NCBI GenBank assembly: GCA_934229395.1
Contig: CAKQDL010000013.1
Span: 1 to 38,562 of the forward strand
Direction: 5' to 3'
DNA from: an uncultured Peptococcaceae bacterium
Lineage (GTDB): Bacteria > Bacillota > Peptococcia > Peptococcales > Peptococcaceae
DNA: 38,562 bases
Program-made: the position numbers and the translations under genes
Notes under the pieces: model-generated
Seen by the model: the letters and a program-made list of their open reading frames with translations, nothing else
The model's database searches: none
Told to the model about the DNA's origin: nothing
In this document: piece by piece, positions 25,189 through 32,619 of the stretch
How positions within the stretch are numbered: position 1 is the stretch's first letter
How the letters are laid out: each line of letters starts with the position of its first letter

Positions 25189-25314
25189 GGGGACGAGTGG
25201 GAAATGGCGATTTTTAAAAACACGTATATGCAATAGAATAAGCCTTCCGCCTCTCAGAGGAGGGAAGGCTTTATCTATTCATTTGAAGGTTGTATGTCTA
25301 TTTCCCGCTCGTCC
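25189..25314. repeat. Long-hairpin repeat element, copy 1
   Basis: About 126 bases that fold almost end to end. Outer arms GGACGAGTGGGAAAT (25191-25205) and its complement ending in GCTCGTCC at 25314; central perfect-like hairpin AAGCCTTCC / GGAAGGCTT (25250-25268) capped by CCTCTCAGAGG. It starts 7 bases after the RNase J stop codon. A second copy is at 32378-32495. The paired arms differ between copies in several places, yet the hairpin survives. Confidence 0.85.
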
Positions 25315-25320
25315 AATTCA

Positions 25321-26997
25321 TTAATTGTCTTCCATAATGATTGGCAAAATCATTGGACGGCGACGGGTGCGTTCGTAGAGGAACTTCCCGGTGGCGTCGC
25401 GGAGACTTTGCTTGATGGCACTCCAATCGGTGGTGCCGTCCTTCATGCATTGATTCAACGCCTTTTCTACGCGTTCGCGTGCTTCCGTCATAAGGTCGTC
25501 GGCCTCGCGCACATACACAAAGCCGCGGCTCACAAGGTCTGGCCCTGCTACCACGCGCTTGTTTTTGCGGTCGATGGTCACAACAACAATAAAGATACCG
25601 TCTTGAGAAAGCTGCTTGCGATCGCGAAGCACAATGTTTCCAACATCGCCAATACCCAGCCCGTCAATAAGCACACGGCCAGATGGCACCTTGCCAGAAA
25701 TGCTCACGCGGTTTCTGGTGGCATTGACCACGTTGCCGTTTTCGGTCACGATGATGTTTTCTGGGGGAATGCCCACTTCCTTGGCCAAATTGGCATGGTT
25801 TAGAAGCATGCGGTATTCGCCGTGGACTGGCATAAAGTACTTTGGTTTTACAAGGTTGAGCATCATCTTGAGCTCTTCGCGGGCGGCGTGGCCAGATACG
25901 TGAACGAGCTCGTCCTTGTTGTCAATAACCGTAGCGCCTAGCTTACATAGCATATCAGTGACCTTGCTGATGAGCTTTTCATTGCCCGGAATAGGGCTTG
26001 CAGAGAAAATAACTGTATCTCCTGGGCCAATGTGCACTTGTCTGTGTTCGCTCATTGCCATGCGTGAAAGAGCTGCCATTGGTTCACCTTGAGAGCCTGT
26101 GCAAAGAATGACCAACTGGCTGTCTGGATATTGGTGCATTTCTTCCATTTCAATAATGGTATGCGGTGGCACATTGAGATAGCCAAATTCACTGGCTACG
26201 GTGATGGTATTGAGCATACTGCGCCCTGTAATAACCACCTTGCGCTTGTTGGCATAGCTCACATTGAGCACCTGCTGCAAGCGGTGAACGTTGGAGGCAA
26301 AGGTGGCTATGATGATACGGCCTGTGATGTGTGGGAAGAGCTTTTCAAAGGTATCGCCTACATTCGATTCGCTCATAGAAAAGCCTGATTTAATGGCATT
26401 GGTGGAGTCGCTCATCATAAGGAGCACGCCACGGGCACTGATTTCGGCAATGCGCTGAAAATCGGTGGTCACGCCATCAACAGGGGTTTGGTCAAACTTA
26501 AAGTCGCCTGTGTGCAAAATAATCCCTAGAGGGGTGTGAATGGCTATAGCACTCGCATCCGGGATACTGTGACAGGTTTTAAGAAGCTCGATTTCCATGT
26601 GTCCTACACGGAAAGATTCGCCTTGCTTAACCACAACCAAACGCTGCTTGCCCAAATTGCGAGCCTCCTTGAGCTTTGGTTCTACTAGGCCAATGGTAAG
26701 GCGTGTGCCATAGACAGGCACATGAAGCTCACGCAAGACATACGGCAGGCCGCCAATATGGTCTTCGTGGCCGTGGGTGAGCACAATACCCTTTACTTTT
26801 TCACTGTTCGTTGTGAGATAGGTAATGTCTGGGATGACGCAATCGACGCCTAGGAGATCTTCTGTAGGGAAAGACAGTCCTGCATCAATTACGATGATTT
26901 CGTCCCTATATTCGATGGCTGTCATGTTTTTCCCAATTTCTTCCAGTCCGCCCAATGGGATAATTTTTACGCCATCTTTTGTTTTTTGCTTAGAAAT
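25321..26997 (-). CDS. rnj: Ribonuclease J, probably starting at AUU
   Basis: About 558 residues, close to the 555 of B. subtilis RNase J1. The metallo-beta-lactamase motif VLTHGHEDHIGGLPYV is near residue 76. The beta-CASP motifs and the C-terminal domain (RNRVSISGKVPSGRVLIDGLG) are present. It is a 5'-exonuclease/endonuclease of RNA decay and processing. Start choice: the frame opens at a GTG at 27042, but the promoter places transcription start near 27048, giving a 6-base leader with no ribosome binding site. AAGGAGG at 27012-27006 lies 8 bases before ATT at 26997 and 5 before GTT at 27000. Starting there matches the family N-terminus (short tail, then VKIIPLGGLEEIGKN). Confidence 0.9.
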   Translation of the reverse strand: MSKQKTKDGVKIIPLGGLEEIGKNMTAIEYRDEIIVIDAGLSFPTEDLLGVDCVIPDITYLTTNSEKVKGIVLTHGHEDHIGGLPYVLRELHVPVYGTRLTIGLVEPKLKEARNLGKQRLVVVKQGESFRVGHMEIELLKTCHSIPDASAIAIHTPLGIILHTGDFKFDQTPVDGVTTDFQRIAEISARGVLLMMSDSTNAIKSGFSMSESNVGDTFEKLFPHITGRIIIATFASNVHRLQQVLNVSYANKRKVVITGRSMLNTITVASEFGYLNVPPHTIIEMEEMHQYPDSQLVILCTGSQGEPMAALSRMAMSEHRQVHIGPGDTVIFSASPIPGNEKLISKVTDMLCKLGATVIDNKDELVHVSGHAAREELKMMLNLVKPKYFMPVHGEYRMLLNHANLAKEVGIPPENIIVTENGNVVNATRNRVSISGKVPSGRVLIDGLGIGDVGNIVLRDRKQLSQDGIFIVVVTIDRKNKRVVAGPDLVSRGFVYVREADDLMTEARERVEKALNQCMKDGTTDWSAIKQSLRDATGKFLYERTRRRPMILPIIMEDN

Positions 26998-27005
26998 AAC
27001 GGTTT

Positions 27006-27012
27006 CCTCCTT
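27006..27012 (-). promoter_or_regulatory. Ribosome binding site that points to a non-AUG start of rnj
   Basis: AAGGAGG, a full anti-Shine-Dalgarno match, with no ATG, GTG or TTG at usable distance; ATT at 26997 is at 8 bases. Confidence 0.6.
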
Positions 27013-27054
27013 CTTATATAATTTTTGCCGATCCGTTTTCACTCAGCTGATACA

Positions 27055-27083
27055 ATTATAATAAATTTCACCCTTTGTTGCAA
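27055..27083 (-). promoter_or_regulatory. Promoter of rnj
   Basis: On the minus strand TTGCAA (27083-27078), 17-base spacer, TATAAT (27060-27055). Confidence 0.85.
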
Positions 27084-27155
27084 GCGCACCGCCCTTACAC
27101 AGAATGAATGATACAGCGTGAGCAGCCGTCTGGCGCGGTGAAAAATTTTTGGCAG

Positions 27156-27180
27156 CAAAAAGCCCCGCTTGCGCGAGGCT
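27156..27180 (-). terminator. Intrinsic terminator after the DUF1002 gene
   Basis: Stem AGCCTCGC / GCGGGGCT (27180-27173 with 27168-27161, one wobble pair) with a 4-base loop, followed on the minus strand by TTTTTG, 6 bases after the stop codon. Confidence 0.8.
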
Positions 27181-27185
27181 CGTTT

Positions 27186-28316
27186 TTATTGGGCAGTATC
27201 TGTTGCTTGGGTATCTTGGGTGGTTGTGTCTTGCGCTGGCACCTCTTGGGTGGTGGTGTCTTGCGCAACGTCTTGAGCAGGCTCTTGCACCTCTTCGCTC
27301 ACCTGATTATCCTCTCCACCAGCTGCGTCTGTGTATGTCTCTTTCTCGACTACATTCTGGCTGTTGTCCACCGTTGTGGTTTGCTCGGTTTGGGTGGTGT
27401 CTTGGGTTGTTGCGTCGCTTGTGTTGTCGCTTGTGTTGTCGCTAGAGCCGCCACCAAAAACGTCGCGGAGCCAGTCAAAGAAGCTATTGACGATGTTTTG
27501 CAAGCTGTTCAAAAAGCCTTGGCCCTCTTCGGTTTGGAGATAAGCGCTGGCTTTCCCGGCTAGGTCGGATACATTTTGTGCGACCTTGTTCCAGTCAATG
27601 TCAAGGCCTGCCAACTGGCGAATCATGTCAAGAAGTTGTTGATATTGTGCATCAGAAAGAGTGACGCCTGTTTGTGCCAACACTTCGTCCAAAATGGCTT
27701 TGTAGTCGGCCTCGGTTTGTGGATTTTTTTCAGCAATTTGGGTTTTAATGCCGTTAACGATTTCGTTGGCTGTTTCGTTGCCCACCTCTTGGCCAAGCTC
27801 TGCGTTGGTCACAAGCTCGCTGGTGGCGGCTTGCTTGACATCTTCGTCAATGGTTTCGCCGGTGGATACTTCGTAGGCCTTCATAATACCTGTGAGGGCA
27901 CCGGTGCCGCTGACTTCCATAGGGGCGGTAACCTTGATGTCAGCATCACTCACGCCGGCGGTCATAAGAGCGCTGGCATAGGCCTCCGCAGTCACATAGT
28001 TGATGTTGTTGGTGCGCACATTTACGCCAGAACCTTTTTTGGTATAGGTAATCATGGCGCAGGAGTTGGTACTGTTGCCAATTTGGGCATCTGGAATTTT
28101 GCCACTGAGGTATTTGCGTTCTTCACTAATATCTACATCAATAATTTGCGCATTTTTACCAGCGCCGAAGTAGTTGAGTACTTCCTGGCGTTGCTGCGCA
28201 TTGAGGTTGGTACCAATGGTTACAATCTGATCGCCAACGGCAGCATCTGCAAAAGCGGCCAATGGTGTAGAGAGCATACCTAATATAAGGGTTATTGCAA
28301 TGAGTTTCTTTTTCAT
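27186..28316 (-). CDS. Secreted DUF1002 protein with low-complexity tail
   Basis: 376 residues. A signal peptide (MKKKLIAITLILGMLSTPLAAFADA) is evident. Residues about 28-245 match DUF1002: VTIGTNLNAQQRQEVLNYFG at the start, then CAMITYTKKGSGVNV and APMEVSGTGALTGIMKAYE. A predicted helical segment (WNKVAQNVSDLAGKASAYL, then FFDWLRDVFGGG) follows. The last ~85 residues are rich in Thr, Gln, Asp and Val with repeats such as NTSDNTSD and TTQDTTQ, like a wall-spanning or disordered linker but with no LPXTG or SLH anchor. Function unknown. Confidence 0.85.
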   Translation of the reverse strand: MKKKLIAITLILGMLSTPLAAFADAAVGDQIVTIGTNLNAQQRQEVLNYFGAGKNAQIIDVDISEERKYLSGKIPDAQIGNSTNSCAMITYTKKGSGVNVRTNNINYVTAEAYASALMTAGVSDADIKVTAPMEVSGTGALTGIMKAYEVSTGETIDEDVKQAATSELVTNAELGQEVGNETANEIVNGIKTQIAEKNPQTEADYKAILDEVLAQTGVTLSDAQYQQLLDMIRQLAGLDIDWNKVAQNVSDLAGKASAYLQTEEGQGFLNSLQNIVNSFFDWLRDVFGGGSSDNTSDNTSDATTQDTTQTEQTTTVDNSQNVVEKETYTDAAGGEDNQVSEEVQEPAQDVAQDTTTQEVPAQDTTTQDTQATDTAQ

Positions 28317-28353
28317 AATTATCCTCCATAAGAAAGGTCTTCTTGACGCCCCT

Positions 28354-28362
28354 ACTATAGCA
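28354..28362 (-). promoter_or_regulatory. Extended -10 promoter of the DUF1002 gene
   Basis: On the minus strand TGC-TATAGT, 38 bases before the start codon; no good -35 box. Confidence 0.5.
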
Positions 28363-28416
28363 CAACGTGCATGAGAAATATTTTAAAATAAGTAACAATA
28401 TCGTCTGTTTCCCGTA

Positions 28417-28448
28417 AAGAAAAAGCCAGCGCGCACGGCACACTGGCT
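28417..28448 (-). terminator. Intrinsic terminator after the HxlR-family gene
   Basis: 11-bp arms (28424-28434, 28438-28448) with a 3-base loop, then TTTTTCTTT on the minus strand, 9 bases after the stop codon. Confidence 0.85.
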
Positions 28449-28457
28449 AAAAAATAT

Positions 28458-28787
28458 CTAATTTGTAAAGTTTTTTTTGTAATTGTTGCCCCACTCAGCC
28501 ATGGCATCTAAGATGGGGCGCATCGACACGCCCAGCTCTGTGAGGGCGTATTCCACACGCGGTGGCACCTCTTCGTAAGCGTGGCGGCTCACAATGCCAT
28601 CGTTTTCCATAGAGCGCAGGTTTTCTGTGAGCACCTTTTGGCTGATGCCCTCGAGGGATTTTTGCAATTCGTTAAAACGGTAAGGTCGCTCCATCAGATT
28701 GCGGATAATGAGCAGCTTCCATTTGCTGCCAATGAGTTGCACAGTGGTTGCCACCGGGCAGGCTGGCAAGTCTTCTTTTTTTACCAT
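28458..28787 (-). CDS. HxlR-family winged-helix regulator
   Basis: 109 residues. HxlR signature: CPVATTVQLIGSKWKLLIIRNL (residues about 10-31), FNELQKSLEGISQKVLTENLR as recognition helix region, and PPRVEYALTELG as the wing. Cys10 is the conserved N-terminal cysteine used for redox or electrophile sensing in some family members. It is a single-gene unit with its own terminator; a TATAAT (28820-28815) lies 28 bases upstream of the ATG. Target genes are unknown; the neighbouring DUF1002 gene is the nearest candidate. Confidence 0.9.
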   Translation of the reverse strand: MVKKEDLPACPVATTVQLIGSKWKLLIIRNLMERPYRFNELQKSLEGISQKVLTENLRSMENDGIVSRHAYEEVPPRVEYALTELGVSMRPILDAMAEWGNNYKKNFTN

Positions 28788-28836
28788 TTTTTCACCCCCT
28801 CATTCCTTCCTTCTATTATAGACGAAGCCACGCCAT

Positions 28837-28863
28837 AAAAAAAGACCGCAGCGCGCGGTCTTT
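28837..28863 (-). terminator. Intrinsic terminator after the ECF-type gene
   Basis: 9-bp arms AAAGACCGC / GCGGTCTTT (28841-28849, 28855-28863), then TTTT on the minus strand; directly after the stop codon. Confidence 0.8.
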
Positions 28864-28869
28864 ATACTC

Positions 28870-29415
28870 TTAGATTTTATCCTTGATGCGTTGTGGCATT
28901 CTCACGAGGAGCACGCTAACAACAACCATAATGATAAGCTTGTCGAGATAATCGGTGCCCACCTGTACAATGAAGGTGGACGCCACGAGTGGCAGGTGCA
29001 TAGCGCCATAAAGGAACTGCACAATGTAGCTTGAGCCCGCAGATGTGATACCGCCAAAGATGTAGGCCGCAATAGAAGCGCTCACAATGGACGTTGGGAA
29101 GGATACCACAAAGGCTTTTAATACGAGCGGCCAGCGGTCAAAGCGTGGCTGACGTAAGAGGCTTGCAAAAAGTGCAGCCGTTAGCCCAGCCGGAATAAAG
29201 GGCAGTGCAAAAGGGTCGTAGGTGGAATTAAAAATACTCGATGCCAAGGCGCAGCTCACGCCATACACAGGACCACAGCTTAGGGACACAAAGATGGTGC
29301 CCAAGGTGTCTAGGTAAATTGGCAAATGGGCCACCATGGCCAGGGACGAACCGATGACATTAAGGCACACGCCTAAGGCCGTCATGACAAGTGGGGTTGT
29401 TTTACGTGGACTCAC
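28870..29415 (-). CDS. Putative ECF transporter S component (membrane protein)
   Basis: 181 residues from a GTG at 29415 (first residues encoded as V/M-SPRKTTPLVMTALGVC). About five to six hydrophobic segments are present: VCLNVIGSSLAMVAHLP, IFVSLSCGPVYGVSCALASSIF, PAGLTAALFASLL, AFVVSFPTSIVSASIAAYIF, and ASTFIVQVGTDYLDKLIIMVVV. The pattern YLDTLGTIFVSLSCGPVYG matches ECF-type substrate-binding S components. The frame continues upstream to 29565, but GGAAGG before the GTG and the overlapping stop of a short ORF favour this start. The ligand is unknown and no EcfA/T genes are in view. Confidence 0.7.
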   Translation of the reverse strand: MSPRKTTPLVMTALGVCLNVIGSSLAMVAHLPIYLDTLGTIFVSLSCGPVYGVSCALASSIFNSTYDPFALPFIPAGLTAALFASLLRQPRFDRWPLVLKAFVVSFPTSIVSASIAAYIFGGITSAGSSYIVQFLYGAMHLPLVASTFIVQVGTDYLDKLIIMVVVSVLLVRMPQRIKDKI

Positions 29416-29480
29416 GCCTTCCACCCCCTTGCAAAAGCAAAAGCAACATGGGACAGATTTGAATACATTGGGTGAAGCAT
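29412..29480 (-). CDS. 22-codon ORF coupled to the ECF S-component gene
   Basis: Begins at ATG 29480 with AAGGAGG 7 bases upstream, the strongest ribosome binding site in this region, and encodes MLHPMYSNLSHVAFAFARGW plus two residues. Its TGA overlaps the GTG start of the membrane-protein gene (GTGA). A start at ATG 29486 in the same frame would sit too close to the ribosome binding site. It may be a leader peptide or a coupling cistron. Confidence 0.5.
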   Translation of the reverse strand: MLHPMYSNLSHVAFAFARGWKA

Positions 29481-29520
29481 ACCCATACCTCCTTACGCTT
29501 GCCCGCATTTTATAGCACTC

Positions 29521-29544
29521 AAAAGCCCCCACATTGTGGAGGCT
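29521..29544 (-). terminator. Hairpin between the AI-2E family gene and the ECF gene
   Basis: 9-bp arms AGCCTCCAC / GTGGGGGCT (one wobble pair) with a 3-base loop and TTTTGAG after it. It could be a weak terminator of the AI-2E gene or an attenuator in the ECF leader. Confidence 0.5.
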
Positions 29545-29620
29545 CAGAAGTCTATATAGCTTCATGCGAACAACGTCTTTAGTTTTTTATACTGGGAAGA
29601 TTTCGAACCAGTGCATTCTA

Positions 29621-30823
29621 TTATAACCGAATGTCTTCTTTAATTCCAGTAAGAATGCGCTCATCGCTGACAGCAATTTCATTCTTTTTAAGTCTGCCAT
29701 GAATGATTTCTGAGAAAAGGAAATAGAAAATCGCCATAATTGGCACAAAAATCATCATACCAACGAGGCCAAACAAGGAGCCACCAATGGTGATGGCAAA
29801 GAGGGTCCAAATGGCTGGAAGTCCTACAGAACCACCCACCACGCGTGGATAAATGAGGTTCCCCTCCACCTGCTGGAGCACAACGAGAAACACAATAAAG
29901 ATGATGGATTTCATTGGGTCCACAGTGAGAATGAGGAGTGCCCCAATGGCCCCACCAATAAAGGCCCCAAAAATTGGCACCAAGGCGCAGAAACCTGTGA
30001 GCGCGCCAATCATCACAGCATAAGGCAGACGCAAAACGCTCATACCAACGGCGCAGAGGGTACCTAAAATGACCGCTTCTGTGAGCTGACCAGAAATAAA
30101 GCTATAAAACTTGGCAAAGCTCACCTGGGCCACATGGATGATGTAGCTGGCGTTGCGTTCGCTAAAGAGGGCATAGCAAATTTTGCGTGCCTGAACGGCG
30201 AGCTTTTCCTTGCTACTCAAAATATAAATGGCAAACACGAGCTCAATAACGAAATTGAAGATCTTTGAGAAAACAGAGGACACAATATCCACAGTAGAGT
30301 TTACAGCACTCGTGAGAATCGTTGATTGCGCCAAGAAGTTCATCATTTCAGCGTTCAAAACGTTTTCAATATTACCAGAAGTGAGGGCGTCAATGCGTTT
30401 TTGGAAATCTGCCACCATATCCACATCCTTGAACATATCGAGGAAATTGTAGAGATAGTCCAGGTAGCTTGGCACCATAGAAATAAAGAGGGTGATGGAT
30501 TTGACCAGCTGTGGCACAACCATACTGATGACCACAGAGATGATGCAAATCACCAAGAGAATAGACAACAAAATCGACACCATACGCACGCGGCGCTTGG
30601 CCTTTGGCGACTGGTAGCGAGCAAATAGTTTTCTTTCAAAAAATCTCAGCGGTACATTCAGCACAAAGGCCATCACAGCGCCAATGATGAACGGCCCAAA
30701 AAGGCCCATCAGATATTTTGCAGCGCCGAGCAGCGATTCGGGATGAAAGACAGCGTAAATCACCAAGGCCGCGGCTAGCACAATGAGCAAAAGCCGCTGA
30801 ACAGACATATTACGATAGTCCAT
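29621..30823 (-). CDS. AI-2E family transporter (PerM/YtvI type)
   Basis: 400 residues, about eight membrane segments. The family pattern is clear: two N-terminal helices (LLIVLAAALVIYAVF, MGLFGPFIIGAVMAFVLNVPL), a long soluble loop (VPSYLDYLYNFLDMFKDVD), and the conserved C-terminal part LPYAVMIGALTGFCALVPIFGAFIGG, then VVGGSVGLPAIWTLFAI. Members have been linked to quorum-signal export or Na+/H+ exchange; the substrate here is not determinable. AGGAGAG precedes ATG, and a good promoter lies upstream, divergent from pepV. Confidence 0.9.
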   Translation of the reverse strand: MDYRNMSVQRLLLIVLAAALVIYAVFHPESLLGAAKYLMGLFGPFIIGAVMAFVLNVPLRFFERKLFARYQSPKAKRRVRMVSILLSILLVICIISVVISMVVPQLVKSITLFISMVPSYLDYLYNFLDMFKDVDMVADFQKRIDALTSGNIENVLNAEMMNFLAQSTILTSAVNSTVDIVSSVFSKIFNFVIELVFAIYILSSKEKLAVQARKICYALFSERNASYIIHVAQVSFAKFYSFISGQLTEAVILGTLCAVGMSVLRLPYAVMIGALTGFCALVPIFGAFIGGAIGALLILTVDPMKSIIFIVFLVVLQQVEGNLIYPRVVGGSVGLPAIWTLFAITIGGSLFGLVGMMIFVPIMAIFYFLFSEIIHGRLKKNEIAVSDERILTGIKEDIRL

Positions 30824-30864
30824 GGTTCTCTCCTTTTATTGATATGTGCATCAGGTTAAAGAAC

Positions 30865-30893
30865 ATTATACAACAGCAATTTATTTTTGAAAA
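30865..30893 (-). promoter_or_regulatory. Promoter of the AI-2E family gene
   Basis: On the minus strand TTTTCA (30893-30888), 17-base spacer, TATAAT (30870-30865), 41 bases before ATG. Confidence 0.75.
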
Positions 30894-30911
30894 CTGATGA
30901 ATTATTTCTAT

Positions 30912-30938
30912 TTGCTTACATCTTTGTCGTGGTATGAT
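30912..30938 (+). promoter_or_regulatory. Probable promoter of pepV
   Basis: TTGCTT (30912-30917) and TATGAT (30933-30938) with a short 15-base spacer, 25 bases before the start codon. Confidence 0.5.
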
Positions 30939-30963
30939 AAAGATACACAAGGAGTGAAACGAT

Positions 30964-32373
30964 ATGATGTACGATAAATCCTATTGGAAGAAAAAATCAC
31001 GCGAAGCACAGGATGCCCTCTTAGACGATTTGCGCCCACTCATTGCCATTGAAAGCGTGCGCGACGACGAACACGCCACGGCAGGCGCGCCATTTGGCCC
31101 TGGCCCTGCCCAGGCTTTGGACTATATGCTCGCCTTGGCCGAACGCGACGGCTTTGAATGCGAAAACGATGACCACTACGCCGGTGTGATTCGCTTTGGC
31201 AAGGGCGAAAAACGCCTTGGTATTTTGGGCCACTTGGATGTGGTGCCTGCCACAGGAAAGTGGGACACCCCACCTTTTGAAGCCACCATCCGCGACAACC
31301 GCCTTTATGGCCGCGGCACCAGCGACGACAAAGGCCCTGTGATGGCCGCCTACTACGCCATGAAGCTCTTACGCGACAGCGGCGCGGAACCAAAGTACAC
31401 CATCGAGCTTATTTTGGGTACCGACGAAGAAAGCAACTGGCAGGATTTGGACCATTATTTTGCCACCCACCCAATGCCAGATATGAGCTTTTCGCCAGAC
31501 GCTGAGTTCCCACTCATCAACGGCGAAAAGGGTATTTTTAACCTCAAGCTCCAATTCGACGCACCAAAGCGCGGTGTGGATGCCACCCTTATGGCCTTCG
31601 ATGCTGGCGTGCGCACCAACATTGTGCCAGAATACGCCACTGTGATGATTGAAGATGCGCCTCGAGGTTTTGGTGATAGCTGGCTCAGCTACGCCAAAGA
31701 AACACCACTTTTGCACGCCGAGGCCATCATGCAAGGTGATACGCTGATTCTCACCGCCCAAGGCAAGCCAGCTCACGGCGCCGAGCCAGAAGACGGCATC
31801 AACGCCGCCACCTATTTGGCCCATTTTCTCTACCACGCTACACCAGATTTTAACGCCGAAGCCTTTTTGGATGTGCTCGGTAACATCCTCCACTATGATT
31901 TCTTTGGCAAGACCCTCGGCATCGACAGCCACGACACCATCATGGGCGATGTGAGCGTAAACCCTGGCGTGATTCGCTACAACAGCAACGAAGCTTCTAT
32001 TGAGCTCAACATCCGCTACCCACGCTCCACAGATGAGGCCACCATTCTCTCTGCCCTACAAGCGCGCCTCGCTCCTTTGGGCGTGCATCTTGATGCGCCA
32101 ACCTCCTCACGTCCGGTGCATTTTGTAAAGGAAAGCGATCCCTTGGTGTCCACCCTTATGGATACCTACAACGATTACGCCTGCGTGCCTTGCCTGCCAA
32201 TGTCCATCGGCGGCATTACCTACGCCCATGCCCTACCACGCGCCGTGGCCTTTGGCATGACCCTGCCAGAATACGAGGTGTTCATCCACCAGGCCAACGA
32301 AAGCGTTGTTTTAGAAAACATCGAGCGCGCCACAGCCATCTACGCCGACGCCCTCTACCGCCTTACAAAATAA
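30964..32373 (+). CDS. pepV: Dipeptidase PepV (M20 family)
   Basis: 469 residues, the usual PepV length. Zn-binding motifs of the M20 family are visible: GHLDVVPATGKW (His near 91), RLYGRGTSDDKGP (Asp near 122), GTDEESNWQD (Glu pair near 157), and a C-terminal His in EYEVFIHQANE (near 440). It cleaves dipeptides in the cytoplasm, including those with N-terminal beta-Ala or D-Ala in related enzymes. AAGGAG precedes ATG (a second ATG follows immediately). It is a single-gene unit ended by the long-hairpin repeat copy 2. Confidence 0.93.
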   Translation: MMYDKSYWKKKSREAQDALLDDLRPLIAIESVRDDEHATAGAPFGPGPAQALDYMLALAERDGFECENDDHYAGVIRFGKGEKRLGILGHLDVVPATGKWDTPPFEATIRDNRLYGRGTSDDKGPVMAAYYAMKLLRDSGAEPKYTIELILGTDEESNWQDLDHYFATHPMPDMSFSPDAEFPLINGEKGIFNLKLQFDAPKRGVDATLMAFDAGVRTNIVPEYATVMIEDAPRGFGDSWLSYAKETPLLHAEAIMQGDTLILTAQGKPAHGAEPEDGINAATYLAHFLYHATPDFNAEAFLDVLGNILHYDFFGKTLGIDSHDTIMGDVSVNPGVIRYNSNEASIELNIRYPRSTDEATILSALQARLAPLGVHLDAPTSSRPVHFVKESDPLVSTLMDTYNDYACVPCLPMSIGGITYAHALPRAVAFGMTLPEYEVFIHQANESVVLENIERATAIYADALYRLTK

Positions 32374-32377
32374 TTTT

Positions 32378-32495
32378 GGGGACGAGCGGGAAATAGCTTT
32401 TTTAAGAAATACGTGTATGCATTTGCGAAGCCTTTCACCTCTCAGAGATGGAAGGCTTTTTCTTATTTGCATACGTATGTCTATTTCCCGCTCTA
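32378..32495. repeat. Long-hairpin repeat element, copy 2
   Basis: Homologous to 25189-25314. Outer arms GGACGAGCGGGAAATAG and CTATTTCCCGCTC; middle arms ACGTGTATGCA and TGCATACGTA; centre AAGCCTTTC / GGAAGGCTT capped by CTCTCAGAG. It starts 4 bases after the pepV stop codon. The central hairpin is followed on the plus strand by TTTTTCTTATTT, so this copy can work as the pepV terminator. Confidence 0.85.
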
Positions 32496-32566
32496 CTCAT
32501 TTTACATCGCGCATAAACTGTAAACAGATTAACAAAGGCATTATCGTAGCATCTGGCCAATTTTTG

Positions 32567-32575
32567 TGCTATGCT
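32567..32575 (+). promoter_or_regulatory. Extended -10 promoter of the ABC exporter operon
   Basis: TGC-TATGCT, 45 bases before the first ABC gene, without a recognisable -35 box. Confidence 0.4.
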
Positions 32576-32619
32576 AAAAAGCACCCAATGAACCCATTGA
32601 AAAAATGCAGGAGGAATTT

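Noticed and set aside
29590..29615. tRNA T-arm-like string (GGTTCGAAAT) on the minus strand between the AI-2E and ECF genes
   Set aside because: No D-arm, anticodon arm or acceptor stem can be built around it.
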